Shown here piece by piece: positions 45,291 to 53,801 of a stretch of DNA of 64,000 nt. The DNA is taken from NCBI RefSeq assembly GCF_030317205.1, contig NZ_JASZYB010000003.1, forward strand, positions 186,001 to 250,000, written 5' to 3'. A program made the translations under genes and the position numbers. The DNA comes from Variovorax sp. J2L1-78. GTDB lineage: Bacteria > Pseudomonadota > Gammaproteobacteria > Burkholderiales > Burkholderiaceae_C. Numbering within the stretch: the stretch's first letter is position 1; each line of letters starts with the position of its first letter. The notes below the pieces were generated by a model. It was not told where the DNA came from, did not search any database, and worked only from the letters and a program-made list of their open reading frames with translations.

Positions 45291-47258
45291 TCAGCGGATG
45301 TTGACCGTGCGCGCCACGCTCGGCACGCCCTGCGCGTCGAGGGCGAACAGCATGTAGTTGCCCGGCAGCAGGGCACCGCGGTCGGTGGGGATCGCCAGCG
45401 TGTAGCGGCCGGCGTCGCCGGTGAAGGCCACCGGAATGCGGCGCTGGTCGGTGTTGACCGAATGCGTGGCCGAGGCCATGCGCACCAGCGCGAACTGGCG
45501 CACGGGGCGGTCGGTCGTGACGGCGACCTGGGCGCCCCAGGTGGCGGCGGCCGGCGCCGTCTGGAGCGTCGGGCGTGCGGCGGGCGTGCCGTCGGGCGCG
45601 AGCAGGTAGGGCGGCGTCAGGATTTCCACGTCGGGGTGGTCGCCCGCACAGGCACACAGACCGCCGCCGCCTGCGAGCACGCGGCCATCGGGCAGCAGCA
45701 GCGCGATGCTGTGGTAGTTGCGCGCCTTCTGCATCGGCGGCAGCGTGACGAAGCGCTCGGTGACCGGGCTCCACAGCTCCGCGGCCAGCACGGAGAAGTC
45801 GTCGGAGAAGCCCTTGGGATAGGTCTGGCCGCCGATCACCACGACCTCGCCATTGGGCAGCGCCACGCTGTTGACGAAGGTGCGGCCGTAGGCCATGGGC
45901 GCCACCTTGCGCACCGTCGGCGCCTTCGGCGGGCCGGCGCTGATGTCGATCACGTAGGCGGTCTTGAAGGCATCGCCGCTGTCGTGGTTGGGCGCGCCGC
46001 CGAGCTTGAGGATCTTGCCCGCGTCGTACATCACGGCGCTGGCGGTCATGGCGTACGGATCGTCGCTGCGCAGCCCGGCCTGCACGATGGCACCGGCGCC
46101 GCGCGTGTCGATCCAGTGCATGGCCGCGCTCGGGCCGGCATGGAAGATCCAGCCGTCGGCGGCGCCGAACAGCCACATGTGGTTGTCCGCGCGGTAGACG
46201 CCGGCCGCGTCCGGCCCATTGAGCGGCGGATTGGCGGCGTTGGCCGCGGTGGGCATGTCGGACGGCACCGCCGACAGCGTGCGCCAAGCCTGCGTCGCCG
46301 GCGACCACACCTCGCCGAACTTGCCGCCCAAGCCGCCGTTCCAGGAGCCGCCCACGGTGAACACGCTGCCGTCCGACATCGTCGTGCTGGCGTTGTAGGC
46401 CCGCGGGATGTTCAGCGTGCCCGCCGCCGACCAACTGCCTTTTTGCGGGTCGAAGCGCGAGGTCTTGCCGGCGTCGCTGCCGCCGCTGACCAGGATGCCG
46501 CCGTCGGCCAGCATGCTGAGCCCTTCGCAGAACATTTCCTGTCCGGGGTTGGTGGTCACGGTCGGCGTGCTGGTGCCGCTGGCCGGATCGAAGACCGTGG
46601 TGTAGGTGGCGAGCCCGCTGTTGCTGCCGAAGTAGGTGGTGCCTTGCGCCGACCACATCAGCAGTTTGCCGTCGGGCAGGTTGGCCGCTGAGGCCGGCAC
46701 CAGGGGCAGCGCGATCGGGGCGGTCCAGGGCTTGGCCGCGGCGGTCGACTGGGCGGCGGTGTAGCCGGCCGCGGTGAAGCGGTAGTCCACCGCGGGCAGC
46801 CAGGTCTCGCCATGGCGGGTCTGCAGGCGGACGACCAGTTCGCCGCCGTCGACCGGCAATCCGGCGACGACCAGGCGCGTGTCGGGGGTCGTGCCGTCGA
46901 ACAGCGGCGCGGTGCTGCCGGGCCGTTCGACCGTGAGCCGGTAGGCGTCCGCGTTGCTGGCCGTCCAGTCGAAGGTCACGCGCGCCCCGCCGAGCTTGCT
47001 GGGTGCGGCGGGGCTCAGGAGGGTGGCGGCCTGGGGCGCAGGCGCAGGCGCAGGCGCAGGGGCGGGCGCGGGCGCGGGTGAGGGCGACGGAGGCGGTGCG
47101 GGCGATGGGGCCGGCGAAGGCGGGAGTACCTCGGTGCCGGTGCCGGATCCCCCGGCCGCCGTGCCGCCGGATTCACCGCCACCGCCGCCGCCGCAGGCGG
47201 CCAAAAGGGAAAGCGTCGCGCAGGCGAGCGCCAGCGACCGTGGTTGAAACGGCTTCAT
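45291..47258 (-). CDS. Galactose oxidase/GlxA-like copper radical oxidase, lipoprotein (copy 2)
   Basis: Paralogue of the 42200 gene, 655 residues, first gene of the operon. Lipobox LSLLAAC (Cys22), glycine run, and a low-complexity (Pro-Ala) linker, about residues 46-76, coded by a repetitive stretch near 47030-47120. Then Ig-like domain, Kelch propeller and DUF1929 domain. Active site intact: Cys244 (EMFCEGLSM), Tyr288 (PRAYNASTTM), Trp306 (GGSWNG), Tyr515-His516 (RNYHSIALLL), His599 (ASATHSVNTDQRR). Compared with copy 1 the propeller is close to identical in layout, but its Cys loop reads CEG instead of CPG and the linker is longer, so the copies have probably split in role. Confidence 0.87.
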   Translation of the reverse strand: MKPFQPRSLALACATLSLLAACGGGGGGESGGTAAGGSGTGTEVLPPSPAPSPAPPPSPSPAPAPAPAPAPAPAPQAATLLSPAAPSKLGGARVTFDWTASNADAYRLTVERPGSTAPLFDGTTPDTRLVVAGLPVDGGELVVRLQTRHGETWLPAVDYRFTAAGYTAAQSTAAAKPWTAPIALPLVPASAANLPDGKLLMWSAQGTTYFGSNSGLATYTTVFDPASGTSTPTVTTNPGQEMFCEGLSMLADGGILVSGGSDAGKTSRFDPQKGSWSAAGTLNIPRAYNASTTMSDGSVFTVGGSWNGGLGGKFGEVWSPATQAWRTLSAVPSDMPTAANAANPPLNGPDAAGVYRADNHMWLFGAADGWIFHAGPSAAMHWIDTRGAGAIVQAGLRSDDPYAMTASAVMYDAGKILKLGGAPNHDSGDAFKTAYVIDISAGPPKAPTVRKVAPMAYGRTFVNSVALPNGEVVVIGGQTYPKGFSDDFSVLAAELWSPVTERFVTLPPMQKARNYHSIALLLPDGRVLAGGGGLCACAGDHPDVEILTPPYLLAPDGTPAARPTLQTAPAAATWGAQVAVTTDRPVRQFALVRMASATHSVNTDQRRIPVAFTGDAGRYTLAIPTDRGALLPGNYMLFALDAQGVPSVARTVNIR

Positions 47259-47355
47259 ATGTATTCTTTCGCATTAATGTGTGACAGGGCGCAGGCTAGC
47301 CACGCCAAAGAGCCTTGGCAACCCCGGTCGACCCCGGGCGCGGCAAAATGCGTGA

Positions 47356-48651
47356 ATGAATGCGCTCAATGTTTCGGAATACGTGCAGACCCTCGGGCTG
47401 CAGGCCAAGGCCGCGTCGGCCCTGATGGCCAAGGCGGATGCCGCCACCAAGAACAAGGCCCTGAAGGCGCTGGCCCGCCGTCTGCGCGACAGCGCCGCCG
47501 AGCTGGCACCGGCTAATGCGCGCGACATCGAACGCGCCACGGCCGCCGGCCTGTCGGCACCGATGGTCGACCGCCTCAAGCTCACGCCGAAGGTCATCGA
47601 GACCGTGGCGCTCGGCTGCGAACAGCTGGCGGCCATGCCCGACGTGATCGGCGAGATCAGCGGCATGAAGCAGCAGCCCAGCGGCATCCGCGTGGGCCAG
47701 ATGCGGGTGCCGATCGGCGTCTTCGGCATGATCTACGAGAGCCGGCCCAACGTGACGATCGAGGCGGCGAGCCTGGCGATCAAGAGCGGCAACGCCGCCA
47801 TCCTGCGTGGCGGCTCGGAAGCCATCGAATCGAACAAGGCGCTGGCCGACCTGGTGTCGGCCTCACTGGCCGAGGCCGGCCTGCCGGTCGATGCGGTGCA
47901 GCTGGTGCAGACCACCGACCGCGAGGCGGTGGGCCAGCTCATCGCCATGCCGCAGTTCGTCGACGTGATCATCCCGCGCGGCGGCAAGGGGCTGATCGAG
48001 CGCATCAGCCGCGACGCGAAGGTGCCGGTCATCAAGCACCTGGACGGCAACTGCCACGTCTACGTCGACGACAGCGCGCCGCTGGACATGGCGCTCAAGG
48101 TGGTCGACAACGCCAAGACCCAGAAGTACAGCCCCTGCAATGCCGCCGAAGGCCTGCTGGTGGCGGCCTCGGTGGCCGAGCTCTTCCTGCCGGAGATCGG
48201 TGCGGTGTTCGCAGCCAAGGGCGTCGAGATGCGTTGCGACCCGGCGGCCGCGCGCATCCTGCGGGCCGAGGGCGCGCTGCACGGCGAGACGGGGACGATC
48301 GTCGATGCGGTCGAGTCGGACTGGTCGGAGGAATACCTGGCGGCGGTGATCAGCATCAAGGTGGTGGACGGCGTCGACGAAGCCATCGCGCACATCAACC
48401 GCTACTCGAGCCATCACACCGACGCGATCATCACGCGGGACCACATCAATGCGCAGCGCTTCCTGCGGGAGGTCGATTCGGCCAGCGTCATGGTGAATGC
48501 GAGCACGCGCTTCGCTGACGGCTTCGAGTTCGGGCTGGGCGCCGAAATCGGCATCAGCACCGACAAGTTCCATGCGCGGGGGCCGGTGGGCATCGAGGGC
48601 CTGACCTCCCTCAAATACGTGGTGCTGGGCCAGGGCGAGATCCGAACCTGA
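47356..48651 (+). CDS. proA: Glutamate-5-semialdehyde dehydrogenase (gamma-glutamyl phosphate reductase)
   Basis: Second step of proline synthesis. 431 residues: RQMRVPIGVFGMIYESRPNV-type N-domain, IIPRGGKGLIERISRDAKVP, the catalytic cysteine in QKYSPCNAAEGLLV, and the end GPVGIEGLTSLKYVVLGQG. The ATG at 47356 has an AAAAT hexamer 6 bases upstream and no ribosome site, suggesting a leaderless or near-leaderless message. Divergent from the copper-oxidase operon. Confidence 0.94.
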   Translation: MNALNVSEYVQTLGLQAKAASALMAKADAATKNKALKALARRLRDSAAELAPANARDIERATAAGLSAPMVDRLKLTPKVIETVALGCEQLAAMPDVIGEISGMKQQPSGIRVGQMRVPIGVFGMIYESRPNVTIEAASLAIKSGNAAILRGGSEAIESNKALADLVSASLAEAGLPVDAVQLVQTTDREAVGQLIAMPQFVDVIIPRGGKGLIERISRDAKVPVIKHLDGNCHVYVDDSAPLDMALKVVDNAKTQKYSPCNAAEGLLVAASVAELFLPEIGAVFAAKGVEMRCDPAAARILRAEGALHGETGTIVDAVESDWSEEYLAAVISIKVVDGVDEAIAHINRYSSHHTDAIITRDHINAQRFLREVDSASVMVNASTRFADGFEFGLGAEIGISTDKFHARGPVGIEGLTSLKYVVLGQGEIRT

Positions 48652-48733
48652 GCTGACTTGAGCCGGACTTGAGGGCGCGCAGCCGGAAACGCACTGTTTT
48701 CGGCTTGTCATCGGGGCGGGTGGCCCCAAATCC

Positions 48734-48739
48734 TACAAT
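48734..48739 (+). promoter_or_regulatory. Probable -10 of gshA
   Basis: TACAAT about 45 bases before the gshA start, in a GC-rich setting; no -35 at normal spacing, TTGTCA occurs at 48705-48710 with 23-base spacing. Confidence 0.35.
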
Positions 48740-48783
48740 TGCAGTCCACCTTTCTGCAGAAATCGCATAAGAAGGCCGCCCGC

Positions 48784-50079
48784 ATGGTCCCCCATCTCGT
48801 CACCGCCCTGACCGGCCCGATCAACGAACTCGAACAGCGCGTCCTGGATTCCACGCCAGCGATCGAACGCTGGTTCCGGCTGGAATGGATGGAGCACACG
48901 CCGCCCTTCTACAGCTCGGTCGACATCCGCAACGCCGGCTTCAAGCTGGCGCCGGTCGACACCAACCTCTTCCCCGGCGGCTGGAACAACCTGACGCAGC
49001 AGATGCTGCCGCTGGCCGTGCAGGCGGCGCAGGCGGCCATCGAGAAGATCTGCCCGGAGGCGCGCAACCTGCTCGTCATCCCGGAGAACCATTCGCGCAA
49101 CACCTTCTACCTGGCGAACATCGCGCAGCTGGTGCGCATCTTTCACATGGCCGGGCTGAACGTGCGGGTGGGGTCGATCGACCCGGCGATCAAGTCGCCC
49201 AAGAAGATCGAACTGCCCAACGGCGACACCGTGACGCTCGAGCCGGTGGTGCGCACCAAGCGCCGCCTGGGCATCAAGAACTTCGACCCCTGCACCATCC
49301 TGCTGAACAACGACCTGTCGGCGGGCGCGCCGGGCATCCTGGAAGATCTGCATGAGCAGTACCTGCTGCCGCCGGTGCACGCGGGCTGGTCGGTGCGCCG
49401 CAAGAGCAACCACTTCCGCAGCTACGAAGAGATCTCCAAGCGCTTCGGCAAGCTGCTGGGCATCGACCCCTGGCTGATCAACCCGATGTCGAGCCTGGCC
49501 GAGGGCGTGAACCTCGGCGAAGGTGTCGGGGTCGACCTGATCACCAGCCATGTCGACGCGATGCTCACCAAGGTGCGCCGCAAGTACAAGGAATACGGCA
49601 TCAACGAGAAGCCCTTCGTGGTCGTGAAGGCCGACAGCGGCCCCGGCGGCACCAGCGTGATGACGGTGCGCGATGCGCGCGAGGTCGAGGCGCTGAGCGC
49701 CCAGGCGCACAGCCAGACCAGCTCGAAGGGCAGCGCCCCGGCGCTGATGGACCTGATCGTCCAGGAAGGCGTGCTCACCAACGAGCGCGTGCACGACGGC
49801 GTGGCCGAGCCGGTCGTCTACATGATGGACCGGTACGTGGTCGGCGGTTTCTACCGTGTGCACGCCGACCGCGGCATCGACGAAAGCCTGAAGTCGCCCG
49901 GTGCGAGCTTCGTTCCGTTGGCTTTTTCCGACAGCGCGCACCTGCCGCAGCCCGGCGCCAAGCCCGGTGCCAGCGCGCCCAACCGCTTCTACATGTACGG
50001 CGTGATCGGCCGTCTGGCCATGGTGGCTGCGAGCTACGAGCTCGAGGCGACAGACCCGGACGCCGAGGTCTACGAGTAG
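48784..50079 (+). CDS. gshA: Glutamate-cysteine ligase
   Basis: First step of glutathione synthesis. 431 residues of the betaproteobacterial/acidithiobacillus-type GshA, a family unrelated in length to E. coli GshA. Conserved stretches: ERWFRLEWMEHTPPFYSSVD, VIPENHSRNTFYLANIAQL, VKADSGPGGTSVMTVRDA and YMMDRYVVGGFYRVHADRG. Start at 48784 (MVPHLV), with GAAGG about 10 bases upstream; TACAAT at 48734-48739 is a likely -10. gshB is at 55049, four genes away. Confidence 0.92.
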   Translation: MVPHLVTALTGPINELEQRVLDSTPAIERWFRLEWMEHTPPFYSSVDIRNAGFKLAPVDTNLFPGGWNNLTQQMLPLAVQAAQAAIEKICPEARNLLVIPENHSRNTFYLANIAQLVRIFHMAGLNVRVGSIDPAIKSPKKIELPNGDTVTLEPVVRTKRRLGIKNFDPCTILLNNDLSAGAPGILEDLHEQYLLPPVHAGWSVRRKSNHFRSYEEISKRFGKLLGIDPWLINPMSSLAEGVNLGEGVGVDLITSHVDAMLTKVRRKYKEYGINEKPFVVVKADSGPGGTSVMTVRDAREVEALSAQAHSQTSSKGSAPALMDLIVQEGVLTNERVHDGVAEPVVYMMDRYVVGGFYRVHADRGIDESLKSPGASFVPLAFSDSAHLPQPGAKPGASAPNRFYMYGVIGRLAMVAASYELEATDPDAEVYE

Positions 50080-50249
50080 GCGGCGGCACCCAGCCGTAGC
50101 ACATTTCGTCCCCTTGCGGGGACTGGCGGCACGGGCAAAATAGCCGTCCTCTACAGCCAACGGAATCCAGGGTGGGGTGGACGCAGCGGACGCATCCGTT
50201 GCTTCTCAGCCCGCCGGTGCCAGGCACCGACGCCTTTTTCCACGACTTC

Positions 50250-52118
50250 GTGTCAGCCCCCAAATCTTCCTCCGCCGCCCTGATCATCGGCGCCATCGGC
50301 GTCGTCTACGGCGACATCGGCACCAGCGTCCTCTATGCCACCAAGGAGGTCTTCGGCCACGGCCATGTGCCGTTCACGCACGAGAACGTCTACGGCATCC
50401 TGTCGATGTTCTTCTGGACGCTGACCATCATCGTGTCGCTCAAGTACGTGGTGCTGGTGCTGCGCGCGGACAACGAGGGCGAAGGCGGCCTGGTCGCGAT
50501 GCTGGCGCTGGCCTCGCGGGCGGTGGCCGACAAGCCGCGGGTGCGCAACGTGCTGCTGGCCGTGGGCATCTTCGGTACCTCGCTGTTCTATGGCGACGGG
50601 GTCATCACGCCGGCCATCTCGGTGCTGTCGGCGGTCGAGGGCCTGGAGGTGGTCTCGCCGCACTTCAAGCACTACGTGATCCCGATCACGCTGGTGGTGC
50701 TGTTCTGCCTCTTTGCCGTGCAAAAGCGCGGCACGGCGGGCATCGGCAAGTTCTTCGGACCGATCACGCTGGCCTGGTTCCTGGTGCTGGCGGTGCTGGG
50801 CGTGTCGCAGATCCTCGGCCACCCGGCGATCCTCAAGGCGGTGAGCCCGCACTACGCGCTGAAATTCATCTGGGACAACCCAATGACCAGCTTCATCGTG
50901 CTGGGCGCCACCGTGCTGTGCGTCACCGGTGCCGAGGCGCTCTACGCGGACCTCGGCCACTTCGGCAAGGGGCCGATCCGCATCGCGTGGTTCTCGGTGG
51001 TGATGCCAGCGCTCACGCTCAACTACTTCGGCCAGGGGGCCCTGCTGCTGGAGAACCCGGAAGCGGTGAAGAACCCCTTCTTCATGATGGCGCCCGAGTG
51101 GGCGCTGATCCCGCTGGTGCTGCTGGCGACGCTGGCCACGGTGATCGCCTCGCAGGCCCTCATCACCGGCGCCTTCAGCGTGACGCGCCAGGTCATCCAG
51201 CTGGGCTACCTGCCGCGCCTGAACATCGAGCACACCAGCGTGCGCGCGGCCGGCCAGATCTACATCCCCTTCGTCAACTGGGGGCTGTTCGTGGCGATCG
51301 TGCTGGCGGTGGTGATGTTCCGCTCGTCGAGCAACCTGGCGGCGGCCTACGGCATCGCGGTGACCACCGACATGCTGATCACCACGGTGCTCACCTTCTT
51401 CGTCATCCGCTATGCCTGGAAGCTGCCGCTGCTGCTGTGCGTCGGCGCCACGGCCGCCTTCTTCGTGGTCGACTTCGCCTTCTTCGCGTCGAACCTGCTG
51501 AAGCTGCCTGAAGGCGGCTGGTTCCCGCTGCTGATCGGCGGCGCCATCTTCATGCTGATGATCACCTGGAAGGAGGGCCGGCGTCTGATGGGCGAGGTGC
51601 AGCGCACGGATGCGATCGAGCTGCGCAGCTTCCTCGATGCCGTCTTCGTGAGCCCTCCGGCCCGGGTCGACGGCACGGCGGTGTTCCTCACGGCCGAGCC
51701 GGGCGTCACGCCCAATGCGCTCTTGCACAACCTCAAGCACAACAAGGTGCTGCACGAGCAGAACCTGTTCGTCACCGTGCGCAACCACGAGGTACCCTGG
51801 ATCCCGATGGACAAGCGCATTGAGGTGGAGGCCCTGGGCCGCCACTGCTGGCAGGTGATGGTGCACTACGGCTTCAAGAACGACGTCGACCTGCCGCGCG
51901 CACTGGAAAACGCACGCCTGCGCGGCTGCCAGCTCGAGCCGATGACCACCAGTTATTTCCTGTCGCGCGACGTCGTGATCCCGACGCTGGGCAGCGGCAT
52001 GGCGCCATGGCGCGAGAAGCTCTTCGCGCAGATGCACCACAACGCGAGCGGCGCGGCGAACTTCCTGAACCTGCCGAACAACGCGGTGGTGGAGCTGGGT
52101 TCCAAGATCGAGATCTGA
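50250..52118 (+). CDS. kup: Low-affinity potassium/proton symporter
   Basis: Inner-membrane K+ uptake system, important in acid and salt stress. 622 residues from the GTG at 50250 (Met-Ser-Ala-Pro-Lys), followed by SSAALIIGAIGVVYGDIGTS, the family opening; 12 membrane helices, then a cytoplasmic C-terminal domain (LHEQNLFVTVRNHEVPWIPM). An open extension back to a GTG at 50172 is possible but would add a non-hydrophobic leader not usual in Kup. A hairpin GTCCCC/GGGGAC at 50108-50123 lies upstream. Confidence 0.92.
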   Translation: MSAPKSSSAALIIGAIGVVYGDIGTSVLYATKEVFGHGHVPFTHENVYGILSMFFWTLTIIVSLKYVVLVLRADNEGEGGLVAMLALASRAVADKPRVRNVLLAVGIFGTSLFYGDGVITPAISVLSAVEGLEVVSPHFKHYVIPITLVVLFCLFAVQKRGTAGIGKFFGPITLAWFLVLAVLGVSQILGHPAILKAVSPHYALKFIWDNPMTSFIVLGATVLCVTGAEALYADLGHFGKGPIRIAWFSVVMPALTLNYFGQGALLLENPEAVKNPFFMMAPEWALIPLVLLATLATVIASQALITGAFSVTRQVIQLGYLPRLNIEHTSVRAAGQIYIPFVNWGLFVAIVLAVVMFRSSSNLAAAYGIAVTTDMLITTVLTFFVIRYAWKLPLLLCVGATAAFFVVDFAFFASNLLKLPEGGWFPLLIGGAIFMLMITWKEGRRLMGEVQRTDAIELRSFLDAVFVSPPARVDGTAVFLTAEPGVTPNALLHNLKHNKVLHEQNLFVTVRNHEVPWIPMDKRIEVEALGRHCWQVMVHYGFKNDVDLPRALENARLRGCQLEPMTTSYFLSRDVVIPTLGSGMAPWREKLFAQMHHNASGAANFLNLPNNAVVELGSKIEI

Positions 52119-52173
52119 GGCGGCGGCCGGCGACGGCAAGGTTCGTGCTTGAGCTGGGTCAGGCCCCGACCCG

Positions 52174-52806
52174 ATGCCCGCCATGCACCACCCCGCCACC
52201 GCCGCCATGCCTTCCCTGCGCCACAGCTATTTCGAGGATGCCCAGGCGATCTTCGCCGGCACGCTGTTCGTGTCGCTGGCGCTCATCCTGTTCAACCAGG
52301 TGGGGCTGCTGACCGGCGGCGCAGCGGGCCTGGCCTTCCTGCTGCACTACGTCACCGGCATCAGCTTCGGCAAGCTGTTCTTCCTGATCAACCTGCCTTT
52401 CTACGGCTTCGCCTGGATGCGCATGGGGCGGGAATTCACGGTCAAGACCTTCATCGCGATCACGATGCTGTCGGCCATGACGGAATGGTCGCCCGCGCTC
52501 TTCGCCATCGACCGGCTTCACCCGGCCTATGCGGCCGTGCTCGGCGGGTTGTTGCTGGGTGCGGGCTGCCTCTTCCTGGCGCGGCATCGCGGGAGCCTGG
52601 GCGGCGCCACCATCGTGTCGCTCTACATGCAGGAGAAGCACGGCTGGCGCGCCGGCAAGGTGCAGATGGGCATCGACTGCAGCATCGTCGCACTGGCCTT
52701 CCTCGTCATCGAGCCCAGCCGGGTGCTGTATTCGGTGCTGGCGGCCGTTGTGATGAGCGTGTTCCTCGCGGTCAACCACAAGCCCGGGCGCTACGTTGCG
52801 ATGTAG
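52174..52806 (+). CDS. YitT-family membrane protein
   Basis: A 210-residue polytopic protein with five or six hydrophobic stretches (AGTLFVSLALILFNQVGLLT; TGISFGKLFFLINLPFYGFA; AAVLGGLLLGAGCLFLARHR). The motif LTGGAAGLAFLL and the closing VLAAVVMSVFLAVNHKPGRY fit the short YitT/DUF161 family, without its C-terminal cytoplasmic domain. Function unknown. Several in-frame ATGs lie within the first 12 codons (52174, 52183, 52207); start uncertain. It is 55 bases after kup. Confidence 0.82.
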   Translation: MPAMHHPATAAMPSLRHSYFEDAQAIFAGTLFVSLALILFNQVGLLTGGAAGLAFLLHYVTGISFGKLFFLINLPFYGFAWMRMGREFTVKTFIAITMLSAMTEWSPALFAIDRLHPAYAAVLGGLLLGAGCLFLARHRGSLGGATIVSLYMQEKHGWRAGKVQMGIDCSIVALAFLVIEPSRVLYSVLAAVVMSVFLAVNHKPGRYVAM

Positions 52807-52824
52807 CGCTTCGGGGTCGCGTGC

Positions 52825-53748
52825 TCACCCGAAGTCGGCCGGCCGCTCGCGTGCCAGCGCATCCATGTGCGAGGCGATCGCGCCCGGCGTGGTGAACCAG
52901 ACATCGCCCCGATCCCTTGCGCGCGCCAGGTGCTGCAGGGCGGTCCGCAGATGCCGCAGCCGGTAGGGCTGTCCGACGATGTACGGATGCAGCGCCAACC
53001 CCATCACCAGCGGCTGCGCGCGCGACTGCTCGCGCATCTCGTCGAAGTTGTCGATCACCATGGCGGTGAAGTCCTTCGCGTCCATCAGGCGGCCGACGAT
53101 CATCGGGATGTCGTTGAGCTCCTGTGGGTACGGCACCGACCACAGCGAGCCGCCGCCGCGGGTGCGCATGCGCACCGGCTGGTCGTCGTGGCACCAGTTG
53201 AGCGTGTAGCCGTAACCGGTCTCAGCCAGCAGGTCGGGCGTCAGGTGCGTCTCGGAGATCCAGGGCGACAGCCAGCCGGCGGGCGTTTGCCCGCTCTCGC
53301 GCTGCATGCGTTCGCGGCAGCGCACCAGCAGCGCGCGCTCATGCGCCTCGTCGAGCACCCCCTGCCGCTCGGCGTTGCTGTGGCCGTGGCCGATGAGTTC
53401 GTCGCCGCGCGCCACGCAGGCCTGCACCAGTTCCGGGCAATGGTCGTAGAGGGCGGTGTTGATGAGGGCGCCGGTCGGCAGCCCGAGCGCGTCGAAGAGT
53501 TCGAGGCAGCGCCAGGCGCCCACGCGGTTGCCGTATTCGCGCCAGCCGTGGTTGAGCACGTCGGGCTGCGGGGAGGCCGGGCCGATGTTGGCGCCCAGCC
53601 CGTCGCCGAAGGCGAAGTGCTCGATGTTGAAGCCGAGGTACACCGCCAGCCGTGCCCCATTCGGCCACACGTAATCGGGACGGCGCGTGATGGGGCGGTA
53701 GTCGAAGCGGTCGTGTGCGGGGAGCAAGTCGGGCCAGCGTGTCGTCAT
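52825..53748 (-). CDS. Polysaccharide deacetylase-family (PuuE-like) protein
   Basis: NodB-fold hydrolase of 307 residues, cytosolic by lack of signal. PITRRPDYVWPNGARLAVYL at the N-terminus, ALYDHCPELVQACVARGDEL, IGHGHSNAERQG (metal histidines) and LALHPYIVGQPYRLRHL resemble the PuuE allantoinase/chitooligosaccharide-type subgroup. No purine-catabolism genes are nearby, so the substrate cannot be named. Its start at 53748 faces the divergent transporter gene 53 bases away. Confidence 0.82.
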   Translation of the reverse strand: MTTRWPDLLPAHDRFDYRPITRRPDYVWPNGARLAVYLGFNIEHFAFGDGLGANIGPASPQPDVLNHGWREYGNRVGAWRCLELFDALGLPTGALINTALYDHCPELVQACVARGDELIGHGHSNAERQGVLDEAHERALLVRCRERMQRESGQTPAGWLSPWISETHLTPDLLAETGYGYTLNWCHDDQPVRMRTRGGGSLWSVPYPQELNDIPMIVGRLMDAKDFTAMVIDNFDEMREQSRAQPLVMGLALHPYIVGQPYRLRHLRTALQHLARARDRGDVWFTTPGAIASHMDALARERPADFG

Positions 53749-53789
53749 GTCGCCATTCTCACAGCGAGACCGCCCGGCGTGCCGAGCGG

Positions 53790-53795
53790 CACAAT
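53790..53795 (+). promoter_or_regulatory. -10-like hexamer immediately before the BenE-type gene
   Basis: CACAAT ends 6 bases before the ATG at 53802, with no ribosome site between, as would be expected for a leaderless message. Confidence 0.35.
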
Positions 53796-53801
53796 CGCCG
53801 G

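Noticed and set aside
47030..47120. Possible frameshift hotspot or tandem repeat array in oxidase copy 2
   Set aside because: The repetitive GC stretch codes cleanly for a Pro-Ala linker and the frame continues; I see no break. It is kept only as a length-variable linker.
50108..50123. Hairpin GTCCCC/GGGGAC as terminator of gshA
   Set aside because: Not followed by a T run; could just be a GC-rich palindrome. Not listed as a terminator.
50172..50249. Longer Kup start with 26 extra residues
   Set aside because: The extension lacks the hydrophobic or conserved features of Kup N-termini; the known family opening follows directly after the GTG at 50250.
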